DNA from: Streptomyces sp. CB00316
Lineage (GTDB): Bacteria; Actinomycetota; Actinomycetes; Streptomycetales; Streptomycetaceae
Length of the DNA: 64,000 bases
Assembly: GCF_001905595.1 (NCBI RefSeq)
Contig: NZ_LIXI01000011.1
Location: 337,501-401,500, forward strand
Direction: 5' to 3'
This document shows positions 36,482-44,938 of this stretch, one piece after another. A program made the translations under genes and the position numbers. Numbering within the stretch: position 1 is the first letter of the stretch; each line of letters opens with the position of its first letter. The notes under the pieces are model-generated. The model made no database searches. It was not told where the DNA came from and saw only the letters and a program-made list of their open reading frames with translations.

Positions 36482-37855
36482 TTGAGCACCGGGACCGCAG
36501 GAACAGCCGATCCGGCCGGACGGCCGCCGGGCGACGGGCCGGCCGCCGCCCGCAAGCGCGAGCAGCACGGCTGGTACTTCTACGACTTCGCCTGCTCCGT
36601 CTACTCCACCAGCGTGCTGACCGTCTTCCTCGGTCCGTATCTGACGTCGATCGCCAAGGCCGCGGCTGATCCCGACGGCTTCGTGCACCCGCTGGGCATA
36701 CCCGTGCGCGCGGGCTCGCTGTTCGCGTACTCCGTCTCGGCCTCCATCGTGGTGGCCGTCATCCTGATGCCGATCGTGGGCGCGGCGGCGGACCGTACGG
36801 GCCGTAAGAAGCCGCTGCTGGCGGCGGCCGCCTATACGGGTGCCGCGGCGACGGCGGGAATGTTCTTCCTGGACGGTCACCGCTATCTGCTGGGCGCGTT
36901 CCTGCTGATCGTGGCGAACGCGTCGATCTCCGTGTCGATGGTCCTCTACAACGCCTATCTGCCGCAGATCGCCGAGCCGGAGGAGCGGGACGCTGTCTCC
37001 TCGCGCGGCTGGGCCTTCGGCTACACCTCGGGCGCCCTGGTCCTCGTCCTCAACCTGGTCCTGTACACCGGCCACGAGTCCTTCGGTCTAGCGGAGTCCG
37101 ACGCGGTACGGATCTGCCTCGCGTCGGCGGGCGTGTGGTGGGGCGCGTTCACCCTCGTACCGCTGCGCCGGCTGCGGGACCGGCGGGTGGCACCGGACGG
37201 CGAGGGGGCGGTCGGCTCCGGCTGGAAACAGCTGCGGGCGACCCTCAAGGACATGCGGCGCCATCCGCTGACGCTCTCGTTCCTGCTGGCGTACCTCGTC
37301 TACAACGACGGCATCCAGACAGTGATCTCCCAGGCCTCCCTCTACGGCTCCGAGGAGCTGGGCCTCGACCAGACGACCCTGATCGTCGCCGTCCTGCTGG
37401 TGCAGATCCTGGCGGTGGCGGGGGCGCTCGGCATGGGCCGGCTCGCCCGGGTGTACGGCACCAAGCGCACCATCCTGGGCTCGCTCGTCGTGTGGACCGC
37501 GATCCTGATCTCCGCCTATCTGCTGCCCGCCGACGCGCCCGTCTTCTTCTTCGTTCTCGCGGCAGCCATCGGGCTCGTGCTGGGCGGCAGCCAGGCACTG
37601 TCCCGCTCGCTCTTCTCCCACTTGGTGCCGCGCGGCAAGGAGGCGGAGTACTTCTCGGCCTACGAGATGAGCGACCGCGGTCTGAGCTGGCTGGGGCCCC
37701 TGGTGTTCGGCCTGGCGTACCAGCTGACCGGCAGCTACCGGGAGGCGATCATCTCCCTGATCGTCTTCTTCGCCCTCGGCGCGGTGCTGCTCGCGCGGGT
37801 GCCGGTGCGGCGTGCGATCACAGCCGCGGGCAATCCCGTGCCGGAACGGATTTAG
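36482..37855 (+). CDS. UMF1/Atg22-like MFS transporter
   Basis: 457 residues with about 12 membrane helices. The hallmark WYFYDFACSVYSTSVLTVFLGPYL near residue 31, and the loop AADRTGRKKPLL between helices 2 and 3, fit the UMF1 (Atg22-like) branch of the major facilitator superfamily, whose yeast member exports amino acids from the vacuole. The start is TTG at 36482, with GAGGGGGCG about 4 bases upstream. It follows glpQ-like gene by 46 bp in the same direction, so it may share the yczE transcript. Substrate unknown. Confidence 0.87.
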   Translation: MSTGTAGTADPAGRPPGDGPAAARKREQHGWYFYDFACSVYSTSVLTVFLGPYLTSIAKAAADPDGFVHPLGIPVRAGSLFAYSVSASIVVAVILMPIVGAAADRTGRKKPLLAAAAYTGAAATAGMFFLDGHRYLLGAFLLIVANASISVSMVLYNAYLPQIAEPEERDAVSSRGWAFGYTSGALVLVLNLVLYTGHESFGLAESDAVRICLASAGVWWGAFTLVPLRRLRDRRVAPDGEGAVGSGWKQLRATLKDMRRHPLTLSFLLAYLVYNDGIQTVISQASLYGSEELGLDQTTLIVAVLLVQILAVAGALGMGRLARVYGTKRTILGSLVVWTAILISAYLLPADAPVFFFVLAAAIGLVLGGSQALSRSLFSHLVPRGKEAEYFSAYEMSDRGLSWLGPLVFGLAYQLTGSYREAIISLIVFFALGAVLLARVPVRRAITAAGNPVPERI

Positions 37856-38033
37856 ACGTTGAAGTCAAAGGCCGGTAGTATACGTCTTTGGCCTGCCCGG
37901 AGGACCGTTACTGCGAGTGGAAGCAGCTCAACCGTTGGGTGACAACACCCTCCAGAGGTGACAAACCGGGCAAGGGTGGGTACCCAACCCAGATAAAGCA
38001 GCGGCACGAACGGGCGACGCATGACCGGCGACG

Positions 38034-38059
38034 GGAATCTTTGCCAGCGACCGGACGTT
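38034..38059 (+). promoter_or_regulatory. SigR-type promoter of rbpA
   Basis: GGAAT at 38034-38038 is followed by exactly 18 bases and GTT at 38057-38059. This is the full SigR (thiol-oxidative stress) consensus GGAAT-N18-GTT. The expected transcript start lies about 50 to 60 bases before the rbpA ATG. rbpA of S. coelicolor is a known SigR target, so sequence and knowledge agree. Confidence 0.88.
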
Positions 38060-38121
38060 GACCGGATGACGACGACAGCGACAATTTGTCCTGTGGGCGA
38101 CAAGCCCGGGAGGCACGATTC

Positions 38122-38496
38122 ATGAGTGAGCGAGCTCTTCGCGGCACGCGACTTGTGGTTACCAGCTACGAGACGGACCGCGGCATCGATCTGGCCCCGC
38201 GCCAGGCGGTGGAGTACGCATGCCAGAACGGACATCGATTCGAGATGCCGTTCTCGGTGGAGGCGGAAATTCCGCCGGAGTGGGAGTGCAAGGCGTGTGG
38301 CGCCCAGGCACTCCTGGTGGACGGGGATGGCCCCGAGGAGAAGAAGGGCAAGCCTGCGCGTACGCACTGGGACATGCTCATGGAGCGGCGCACCCGCGAG
38401 GAGCTGGAGGAGGTGCTGGCCGAGAGGCTGGCGGTTCTGCGCTCCGGAGCCATGAACATCGCCGTGCACCCGCGGGACAGCAGGAAGTCTGCCTGA
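38122..38496 (+). CDS. rbpA: RNA polymerase-binding protein RbpA
   Basis: 124 residues, the exact usual length. RbpA binds RNA polymerase holoenzyme through sigma region 2, stabilises the open complex at HrdB promoters and affects rifampicin tolerance. The zinc-binding core has Cys34, His38, Cys56 and Cys59 (YACQNGHRFEMPF ... WECKACGAQ). The C-terminal sigma interaction domain includes THWDMLMERRTREELEEVLAERL. The ATG at 38122 has GGGAGG 9 bases upstream. It is driven by a SigR promoter and closed by a very strong terminator. Confidence 0.97.
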   Translation: MSERALRGTRLVVTSYETDRGIDLAPRQAVEYACQNGHRFEMPFSVEAEIPPEWECKACGAQALLVDGDGPEEKKGKPARTHWDMLMERRTREELEEVLAERLAVLRSGAMNIAVHPRDSRKSA

Positions 38497-38555
38497 CCGC
38501 GTAGCACCACCGCACTCCGCGTAACCATCGCATCGAGCGCGACAACAGCACAGCA

Positions 38556-38606
38556 CAAGAGCCGCGGGCCGTGACACAGAACGTGTGTCACGGCCCGCGG
38601 CTCTTG
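38556..38606. terminator. Very strong bidirectional terminator rbpA/fxsA
   Basis: A perfect 22-bp stem: the arm at 38556-38577 (CAAGAGCC...GTGACAC) pairs with 38585-38606 (GTGTCAC...GGCTCTTG) around a 7-base loop. It lies between the convergent rbpA and fxsA genes and can end both transcripts. It is the longest perfect inverted repeat seen in the window. Confidence 0.88.
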
Positions 38607-38629
38607 GCGTACGGCCGGCATGTCCGGCG

Positions 38630-39247
38630 TCAGGGCGTGAGCGGCGGGCGCGGGCCTCGGGGGTCGTCGTCGGGGCCGGAGGGCCGGGAAGGGGGCTGCG
38701 TGCCGCCCTCGCGGATGACCTCCCCCTGGACCACCTTCCCGTCCGGCCGGTGCATACGGGCCTGCTGGAAGGCGTCCGAGAGGCTGCCGGGGGAAGCGGC
38801 CCGCATCCGGCGCTCCAGGGACCGCTCCGCCCGGCGGCCGATCAGGGCGCGGACGGGCGGGACCAGCAGGAGGAGACCGGCCGCGTCCGAGATCAGCCCG
38901 GGGATCAGGAGCAGCAGGCCGCCGAGCATCAGCAGCCCGTTGCCCTTGCTGCCCTTGCCGCTGCCGGGGGTGACCTGGGGCGCCTCGGTGGCGCCGGGCC
39001 GGCCCGGCGTCTGCTGGAGGGTGTCGGTGAGGTTCTTGAAGGCGCGGCGTCCGGAGCGCTTGATCACCACGGTGCCGAGCACCGCCCCGGCGACCAGGAG
39101 CAGCAGGACGGTGAGCCCGCCGGCGGCCGAGGCGACCACGGTCAGCAGCCAGATCTCCAGGACCAGCCAGGCGGCGAGTGCCAACGGCAGGAATCTACGG
39201 GCGCGTGAGCGCCGGGGACGGGTCGGGGGCGGAGTGCCGGTCGTCAT
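38630..39247 (-). CDS. fxsA: FxsA-family membrane protein
   Basis: 205 residues. Two hydrophobic regions (FLPLALAAWLVLEIWLLTVVA and LTVLLLLVAGAVLGTVVI) are followed by RSGRRAF, and then a third (GLLMLGGLLLLIPGLISDAAGLLLLVPPVR). LIPGLISDAAGLLLLVPPVR is the FxsA signature. E. coli FxsA relieves phage T7 exclusion by F plasmids when overproduced; the normal role is unknown. The C-terminus is long and Pro/Arg-rich. The ATG at 39247 has no strong ribosome site. Gene order rbpA-fxsA-ppm1 is, from memory, conserved in Streptomyces. Confidence 0.9.
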   Translation of the reverse strand: MTTGTPPPTRPRRSRARRFLPLALAAWLVLEIWLLTVVASAAGGLTVLLLLVAGAVLGTVVIKRSGRRAFKNLTDTLQQTPGRPGATEAPQVTPGSGKGSKGNGLLMLGGLLLLIPGLISDAAGLLLLVPPVRALIGRRAERSLERRMRAASPGSLSDAFQQARMHRPDGKVVQGEVIREGGTQPPSRPSGPDDDPRGPRPPLTP

Positions 39248-39322
39248 GCAACCAGTGTGCCCGTACGGAGGTGGAAGCGGCGTAAGGGGGTGATCATGGA
39301 CCGGCCCGTACGCGCCGGGAGG

Positions 39323-40090
39323 TCAGGCTTTCCTGCGGCCCAGGACCTTGTTGGCGCGGGAGGTGATGCCCCAGCCGGTGACCCGCCACAGCGCCTCGAC
39401 GAGGATGTCGCGGCTCATCTTGGAGTCGCCCACCTCGCGGTCCACGAAGGTGATGGGGACCTCGACCACGTGGTAGCCGGCCTCCACGGAGCGGCGGGCC
39501 AGGTCGACCTGGAAGCAGTACCCCTGGGAGGCGACCTCGTCGAGTCCGAGACCCTGGAGGGTCTCGGTCCGGAAGGCGCGGTAGCCGCCGGTGACGTCGC
39601 GGACCGAGAGGCCGAGGGCGAGGCGGGAGTAGAGGCTTCCGCCGCGGGAGATGGCCTCTCGGCTTCTGGGCCAGTTGACGACCCGGCCGCCGGGCACCCA
39701 GCGGGAGCCGAGGACGAGGTCCGCGCCCTTGAGCGCGGTGAGCAGCCGGGGCAGCTCCTCGGGCTGGTGGGAGCCGTCGGCGTCCATCTCGACGAGGACG
39801 CCGTAGCCGTGCTCGGTACCCCAGGCGAAGCCCGCGAGGTAGGCGGCGCCGAGCCCTTCCTTGCCCTTGCGGTGCAGGACGTGGACCTGCTCGTCGGCGG
39901 CCGCGATCTCGTCGGCCGCCTTCCCGGTGCCGTCGGGGCTGTTGTCGTCGGCCACCAGGATGTCGGCATCCGGCACGGCCGTGCGCACCCGGTCGACGAT
40001 CGGCCCGATGTTCTCGACCTCGTTGTAGGTCGGAATGATCACCAGGACCTTGCCGAGCGGGCCGAACTGCCTCTGACCGCCGTCGTTCAC
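39323..40090 (-). CDS. ppm1: Polyprenol monophosphomannose synthase Ppm1
   Basis: 255 residues, GT2 family. It transfers mannose from GDP-mannose to polyprenyl phosphate on the inner membrane face, providing the donor for protein O-mannosylation and, in Streptomyces, for the phage phiC31 receptor. Motifs: VIIPTYNEVENIGPIV near the N-terminus, VADDNSPDGTGK (nucleotide binding) and MDADGSHQPE (metal and donor). No C-terminal membrane domain is present, as for stand-alone bacterial DPM synthases. The start is GTG at 40090. Confidence 0.93.
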   Translation of the reverse strand: MNDGGQRQFGPLGKVLVIIPTYNEVENIGPIVDRVRTAVPDADILVADDNSPDGTGKAADEIAAADEQVHVLHRKGKEGLGAAYLAGFAWGTEHGYGVLVEMDADGSHQPEELPRLLTALKGADLVLGSRWVPGGRVVNWPRSREAISRGGSLYSRLALGLSVRDVTGGYRAFRTETLQGLGLDEVASQGYCFQVDLARRSVEAGYHVVEVPITFVDREVGDSKMSRDILVEALWRVTGWGITSRANKVLGRRKA

Positions 40091-40638
40091 TGCTGCCCCT
40101 TAAAGTCCGTACACAGGGGGACACCATATCCAGCGCACCACCCCCGGGCTCCTACGCGGTCGCGCGGGCGCGTGGCACAGGCCGGGCAGATGGACGGAAC
40201 TGCGGACAGAAGCACGTCACGACACGCGCGGAACTGCGGATCGGGGCCCGGCGCCCTTCGGGCCGACCTGGGACCCGCTGGCTGCGGGTCGACCGAAAGC
40301 CGTTGTCTACTGAACGTCCGGGCCCCACCCGGGTCGCACCCTCCGTCCGGCTGAAACCTTCCCTCGCCCCCGAGGCGCGGGCGCTGAACCTGGCTGTCAG
40401 TGATGGTGGGCCGGTGCGGCACACCACCCCATGACCCAGCGGCGTTCGACGACTGCGTGGAGGTCTACCGGTCGGACGTCCTGTGGTGGACCCGGCCGAA
40501 CCTACCGGGCCGTGGGCGCGTTCTGTCAACACCCGCGCGACCTGGGCCTTTTGCCCAAATTGCCTGGTCAGTGCCCGGGATACACAGGTCGGGAACGCGT
40601 GCCCGAGCCTTCGATCGGCGGTACGGAATCCTCCGACG
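40091..40638. other. 548-bp intergenic region with repeats and hairpins, no gene
   Basis: No frame here has the codon pattern of a gene. A 12-bp direct repeat CGGAACTGCGGA occurs at 40195-40206 and 40229-40240. Hairpins are visible: GGCCCG/CGGGCC near 40244-40263 and ACCCGC/GCGGGT near 40271-40289. These lie 100 to 200 bp upstream of ppm1 on its strand, so they could form its promoter region or leader. The other half, toward the amidohydrolase stop, shows nothing recognisable. Confidence 0.4.
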
Positions 40639-42285
40639 TCACTCGTTCGGTCGCACGTAGACCGTCTGTCCGGAGACCACCGTCCGCAGGCAGACCGGCA
40701 GTTCGGCGCCGGGGGTCAGGTCCGGCAGGCCGGGCGTGCCGGATCGGGGATCGGTGGACCACCGGGCGACTCTGTCGTCGGGGGCCTGGACCAGGAGTTC
40801 GGCGGTCCGCCAGACGGCGTAGTCGGCGGGTGCCCCCGGGACCAGGAGCCCGGCGTCGTCGCGGCCGATGGCCCGCCAGCCGCCCCGGGTGTGCGCGGTG
40901 AAGCCGGCCCGGACGGAGATGCGGTGGCCCGGGGTGCGGTGGTGGGCGGCGGCTCGGACGGTCCCCCACGGGTCGAGCGGGGTGACCGGGCTGTCGGACC
41001 CGAAGGCGAGCGGCACTCCGGCGCGCAGGAGGGCGGCGTACGGGTTCAGGGTCGCGGCCCGCTCGGCGCCCAGGCGCTGGGCGTACATGCCCTCGGGACC
41101 GCCCCAGGCGGCGTCGAAGGCGGGCTGGACGGAGGCGGTGAGCCCCAGCTCGGCGAAGGCGGCGATCGTCTCGGGGGTGAGCATCTCGGCGTGCTCGACC
41201 CGGTGGCGGGCGGCTCGGATCCGGGCGAGGCCGAGCGTCCCGGCGGCGGCCCGTACGCCTTCCACGACGGCGGTGACGGCCGCGTCGCCGATGGCGTGGA
41301 AGCCCGCCTGGAGGCCGGCCTCGGTGCAGGCGGTGACGTGGGCGGCGATCCGGGCGGCGTCCAGGTGGGCGGTGCCGGTCTGCGGGTCGTCGGCGTACGG
41401 CTCGTGCAGGCAGGCGGTGTGCGAGCCGAGGGAGCCGTCCACGAAGAGGTCTCCGGCCGCGCCGATCGCGCCGAGCTCCCGGATGCGGCGGGCGCCCTTC
41501 TCGTCGGCGATCTCCTCGGCCCAGAGGCCGAAGACCCGGGGCCCGGGCCGCTCGGCGGCGAGGGCCAGGAGGGTGGTGAAGTCCTCCTCGTCGGAGATCT
41601 CGGGTCCGGCGCACTCGTGGAGGGTGCCGATGCCGAGGGAGGCGGCGTGGTCGAGCGCGGCGCGCTGGGCGGCGGTCCGCTGCGCGGGGGTGAGCGCGTT
41701 GTGCGCGGCGGCGCGTACGGCGTGGTGGGCGTCGCCGGTCAGCGGCGCGTCGGGGTGGTATCCGGCCAGCGCGGTGACGCCCGGGACGAGGTCCAGCAGG
41801 GCGGTGGTGGCGACGGCGGAGTGCACGTCGATCCGGGGCAGGTACAGGGCGCGGCCGCCGGACGCCTCGTCGAGCTCGGCGCGCGAGGGGTGGCGCTGTT
41901 CGGGCCACCGCGCGGCGTCCCAGCCGTGCCCGAGCAGGACGTCGGTGGCGGCGTGCCGGTTCGCGAACGCACGGACGAGGCCGAGGGCTTCGGGGAGCGT
42001 ACGGGCGCCGGAGAGGTCGAGCCCGGTGAGGGCCAGGCCGGTCGCGGTGGTGTGGACGTGGGCGTCGGTGAACGCCGGGGTGACCAGGGCGCCCTCCAGG
42101 TCGACGACCTCGTCGACGCCGCTCGCGAAGGCGTCGGCGGCCCCTTCGGAGCCCACCCAGGCGACATGCCCGCGTTCGACGACCATCGCGGTGGCGAACG
42201 GGTCGGCCGGGCTGTGGACGTCTCCCCCGCGCAGCAGGAGGGTGCGGTGTTCGGGGGCGCTCTGGGGGGCGGTGCTCTCGGTCAT
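40639..42285 (-). CDS. YtcJ-like amidohydrolase
   Basis: 548 residues, cytoplasmic. Metal-dependent hydrolase of the amidohydrolase-3 (YtcJ/NfdA) group: TDAHVHTTATGLAL holds the first HxH metal motif, DGSLGSHTACLHEPYAD is the typical mid-segment, and HRVEHAEML and FGSDSPVTPLDPW hold the later His and Asp. Such enzymes hydrolyse N-substituted formamides or other amides; the substrate cannot be named. Its stop is far from ppm1. The divergent-side neighbour upstream is an Lrp regulator on the same strand, 46 bp away. Confidence 0.9.
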   Translation of the reverse strand: MTESTAPQSAPEHRTLLLRGGDVHSPADPFATAMVVERGHVAWVGSEGAADAFASGVDEVVDLEGALVTPAFTDAHVHTTATGLALTGLDLSGARTLPEALGLVRAFANRHAATDVLLGHGWDAARWPEQRHPSRAELDEASGGRALYLPRIDVHSAVATTALLDLVPGVTALAGYHPDAPLTGDAHHAVRAAAHNALTPAQRTAAQRAALDHAASLGIGTLHECAGPEISDEEDFTTLLALAAERPGPRVFGLWAEEIADEKGARRIRELGAIGAAGDLFVDGSLGSHTACLHEPYADDPQTGTAHLDAARIAAHVTACTEAGLQAGFHAIGDAAVTAVVEGVRAAAGTLGLARIRAARHRVEHAEMLTPETIAAFAELGLTASVQPAFDAAWGGPEGMYAQRLGAERAATLNPYAALLRAGVPLAFGSDSPVTPLDPWGTVRAAAHHRTPGHRISVRAGFTAHTRGGWRAIGRDDAGLLVPGAPADYAVWRTAELLVQAPDDRVARWSTDPRSGTPGLPDLTPGAELPVCLRTVVSGQTVYVRPNE

Positions 42286-42331
42286 GGGACCAGTCTCGCG
42301 CCTGCCGGGTTCCGGCAGGCCCGCGGCCCCC

Positions 42332-42772
42332 TCAGACGCGCGGGGGCCGCGCCTCGTACGGGGTGGACAGGACGACGGTCGTACGGGTCGAGACGCCCGC
42401 CAGCGTACGGATCCGGGTGAGCAGGTGCTCCAGTTCCAGCGGGGTCGCCACGCGCACCTTGAGGATGTAGTTCTCGTCCCCGGCGACGCTGTGACAGGCC
42501 TCCAGCTCCGGCACCCCCGCGAGCCGCTCCGCGATGTCGTCGGGCGCGCTGGGGTCGAACGGCTTCACCGAGATGAACGCGGTGAGGGGCAGCCCGACGG
42601 CCTCGGGGTCGACGACGGCGGCATAGCCGCGGATCACCCCGCGCTGCTCCAGCCTGCGCACGCGCTGATGAACGGCCGAGGTGGACAGGCCGGTGGCCTT
42701 GCCCAGGTCGGTGTAGCTCATCCGCCCGTCCTTGACGAGCAACTCCACAATCTGACGGTCCAGCTCCTCCAT
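42332..42772 (-). CDS. Lrp/AsnC-family transcription regulator
   Basis: 146 residues. N-terminal helix-turn-helix (LDRQIVELLVKDGRMSYTDLGKATGLSTSAVHQRVRRLEQRG) and C-terminal RAM ligand-binding domain (FISVKPFDPSAPDDIAERLAGVPELEACHSVAGDENYILKVRV). Lrp-type regulators respond to amino acids and often control their own gene or the adjacent one. The ATG at 42772 gives the usual short N-terminus. It precedes the amidohydrolase gene by 46 bp on the same strand, which suggests cotranscription or local control. Confidence 0.93.
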   Translation of the reverse strand: MEELDRQIVELLVKDGRMSYTDLGKATGLSTSAVHQRVRRLEQRGVIRGYAAVVDPEAVGLPLTAFISVKPFDPSAPDDIAERLAGVPELEACHSVAGDENYILKVRVATPLELEHLLTRIRTLAGVSTRTTVVLSTPYEARPPRV

Positions 42773-42975
42773 GCGGATCAACCTATGGCCCCGGGTGCCT
42801 GTCGGCACAGTCGCGCGGGTCACGGAACGGCACCTGCGGGGGGCATGTGACGAACACCACAGACCTACGGGTCGGTAGCGGGCCCCCTCGCGGTTATCGG
42901 CCGCGAGCGGAGGGAAGTGCTTGCTGTGGTCGAGGCCGTGGCGCTGTGCCGGCCCACCCGAGGGGGGAAGATCCC

Positions 42976-43374
42976 ATGCAGAGCATGAAGCTCACCGGAC
43001 GTACCGAACCGGAGCCTGTCGATCCCGACGAGGACGACGGCGCCGATGTGTACGACATGTTCGAGATGTTCCGGGTGGTCTGCCCGGACTGCGCCCAGCC
43101 CATCGCACTGCTGGCCGACGAGGACGTCCTGCCGGAGCACGCCCGGTGCCCCACCCCGTGGAACCCGTTCGTGCTCACCGTCTGCTCCGGCACCGGCCGC
43201 GTCGTGGCGGACGCCCGGCCCGCCGACGAGACGCTGGAACCCCAGGAGCAGGAGGCGGCGCTGCTGCTGACGCTCCCTCAGGGTCTCGACTGGCGGATGC
43301 AGCCCTTCTCCCACGCCGGCGGCCCCGGCTCCCGCCCGCTGCGGGTACCCCGGGTGCGGCGCGAGGCCGCCTGA
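42976..43374 (+). CDS. Conserved acidic protein with a Cys-rich segment, unknown function
   Basis: 132 residues. An acidic N-terminus (EPEPVDPDEDDGADVYDMFEMF) is followed by VVCPDCAQPIALLADEDVLPEHARCPTPWNPF, where Cys residues in a C-x2-C...C pattern may bind zinc, and a short basic C-terminus. No known enzyme motif. The ATG at 42976 follows GGGGGGAA 6 bases upstream. It is divergent from the Lrp gene (203 bp) and ends in a hairpin terminator. I do not recognise a named family. Confidence 0.75.
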   Translation: MQSMKLTGRTEPEPVDPDEDDGADVYDMFEMFRVVCPDCAQPIALLADEDVLPEHARCPTPWNPFVLTVCSGTGRVVADARPADETLEPQEQEAALLLTLPQGLDWRMQPFSHAGGPGSRPLRVPRVRREAA

Positions 43375-43406
43375 GCCGCCGCCCGAGGCCGCAGGGACAT
43401 TTGCCG

Positions 43407-43430
43407 GGCGGGTGCTCACGGGCACCCGCC
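43407..43430 (+). terminator. Terminator of the acidic Cys-rich protein gene
   Basis: GGCGGGTGC (43407-43415) pairs perfectly with GCACCCGCC (43422-43430) around TCACGG, 33 bp after the stop codon. Confidence 0.65.
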
Positions 43431-43737
43431 GAACCGGCACTCAGTTCACGGCGGCAGTGACCTGGCAACGCCCCGGGGCGTTGACGCCCGTATGACGACG
43501 CTGTATTCACGGGTCGGCTCGGGCCGCCGCCGTCTCGCTCCCCCGGCTCCCGAAGAACCGGTTCTCGCAGCCGCTGCCCCGGCCGACGGGGAACTCCCCG
43601 ATGGCCTCCCCCGTCGATCCGCCCATCTGCAGCGCCCTGTTGCGGGGCACCGGCGCAGCAGCGGCCGGACCGTGCCGGGCTACCGCGCCCAGGAGTGGAA
43701 CCGGGCCGCCGCGCTCCCCGCCCGGTCGGACCGGCCG
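43431..43737. other. Gap with a 16-bp palindrome and a doubtful ORF
   Basis: A perfect palindrome AACGCCCCGGGGCGTT lies at 43467-43482, 9 bp before an ATG at 43492 that opens 103 codons (to 43803) running into the end of the convergent acyl-CoA dehydrogenase gene. The frame is rich in Ala, Arg and Pro, has a weaker third-position GC bias than neighbouring genes and no ribosome site, so I do not call it a gene with confidence. Confidence 0.35.
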
Positions 43738-43762
43738 CCAGGGGGTGCCAGGCACCCCCTGG
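43738..43762 (-). terminator. Terminator of the acyl-CoA dehydrogenase gene
   Basis: CCAGGGGGTGCC and GGCACCCCCTGG (43738-43749 and 43751-43762) form a near-perfect inverted repeat 3 bp after the stop at 43766. Confidence 0.65.
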
Positions 43763-43765
43763 GGG

Positions 43766-44938
43766 TCAGCGGGTCTCCGGGCCCGCGAGGTGACGTGCGA
43801 TGACCATGCGCTGGATCTGATTGGTGCCTTCCACGATCTGGAGCACCTTGGCCTCGCGCATCAGCCGCTCGACCGGGAAGTCCAGCGTGTAGCCGTAGCC
43901 GCCGAGCACCTGGACGGCGTCGATGGTCACCCGCATGGCCGCGTCCGTGCAGAAGAGCTTCGCCATGGCCGCCTGGCGGGAGAAGGTCTCCCCCGCGTCA
44001 CGCAGCCGTGCCGCCTCCAGGTAGAGCGCCCGGCCGGCCTCGATCTGGGTGGCCATGTCGGCGAGCATGAAGCGCAGCCCCTGGAAGTCCGCGATGGGGC
44101 GGCCGAACTGGCGCCGGTCGGTGGCGTACCGCACGGCCTCGTCCAGGGCCGCCTGGGCGACCCCGATCGCGCAGGCGGCGATGCCCAGGCGCCCTGAGTC
44201 CAGCGCGGACAGGGCGATGGCGAAGCCCTGGCCCTCGGCGCCGATACGGCGATCGTCCGCGACCCGTACGCCGTCGAAGTTGAGCTGGGCCGTGGGCGAG
44301 CCCTTCATCCCCATCTTCTTCTCGGGGAGGGCGGCGTTCAGGCCTTCGGCGTCGCCGGGAACGAGGAAGGCCGTGATGCCGCGGGGGCCGTCCACACCGG
44401 TGCGGGCGAGCACGGTGTAGAAGTCGGCGACGCCGCCGTGGGTGATCCACGCCTTGGTGCCGGTGATCACCCAGTCTTCGCCGTCGCGTACGGCCTTGGT
44501 GCGCAGGGACGCGGCGTCGGAGCCGGAAGCCGGCTCGGAGAGGCAGTAGGCGCCCAGCAGACCGCCGGAGAGCATCTGGGGAAGGTGCGTGGCCTGCTGC
44601 TCCTCGGCGCCGTAACCGGCGAGCGCGTGGCAGGCCAGGGAGTGGACGCTGACGCCGAGGCCGACGGTGAGGCGGGCCGCGGCCAGCTCCTCCAGCACCT
44701 GGAGGTAGACCTCGTAGGGCTGGTCGCCGCCGCCGTGGGCCGAGCCGTAGGGAAGTCCGAGGAGACCGGATGCGGAGAGGAGGGTGAAGACCTCGCGCGG
44801 GAAGTGGCCCGCGTCCTCCTCCTCGGCCGCCCGGGGAGCGATCTCCTTGGACACGATGTCGCGGACGAGCGCGACGAGCTGCCGGGACTCCTCGGTGGGC
44901 AGACGGCGTTCCACCGGCTGCGGGGCACGGTCGGACAT
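43766..44938 (-). CDS. Acyl-CoA dehydrogenase
   Basis: 390 residues, FAD enzyme of the acyl-CoA dehydrogenase family that forms a trans-2-enoyl-CoA. The signatures are AYCLSEPASGSDAASLRTKA (first signature) and GGYGYTLDFPVERLMREAKVLQIVEGTNQIQR (second). The catalytic base is the Glu in VEGTNQIQ near residue 370, as in short and medium-chain enzymes. The ATG at 44938 follows GGGAGGAGA by 9 bases. It is a single-gene unit with its own terminator; the electron acceptor (ETF) is encoded elsewhere. Chain preference cannot be read from the sequence. Confidence 0.93.
   Translation of the reverse strand: MSDRAPQPVERRLPTEESRQLVALVRDIVSKEIAPRAAEEEDAGHFPREVFTLLSASGLLGLPYGSAHGGGDQPYEVYLQVLEELAAARLTVGLGVSVHSLACHALAGYGAEEQQATHLPQMLSGGLLGAYCLSEPASGSDAASLRTKAVRDGEDWVITGTKAWITHGGVADFYTVLARTGVDGPRGITAFLVPGDAEGLNAALPEKKMGMKGSPTAQLNFDGVRVADDRRIGAEGQGFAIALSALDSGRLGIAACAIGVAQAALDEAVRYATDRRQFGRPIADFQGLRFMLADMATQIEAGRALYLEAARLRDAGETFSRQAAMAKLFCTDAAMRVTIDAVQVLGGYGYTLDFPVERLMREAKVLQIVEGTNQIQRMVIARHLAGPETR

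Noticed and set aside
40400..40660. Plus-strand ORF in the ppm1 upstream gap
   Set aside because: Low-complexity Arg/Pro composition, no homology pattern and no ribosome site.
43492..43803. 103-codon ORF
   Set aside because: Weak third-position GC bias compared with neighbours, no ribosome site, overlap with the end of the convergent acyl-CoA dehydrogenase gene. Kept only as a remark in the gap entry.
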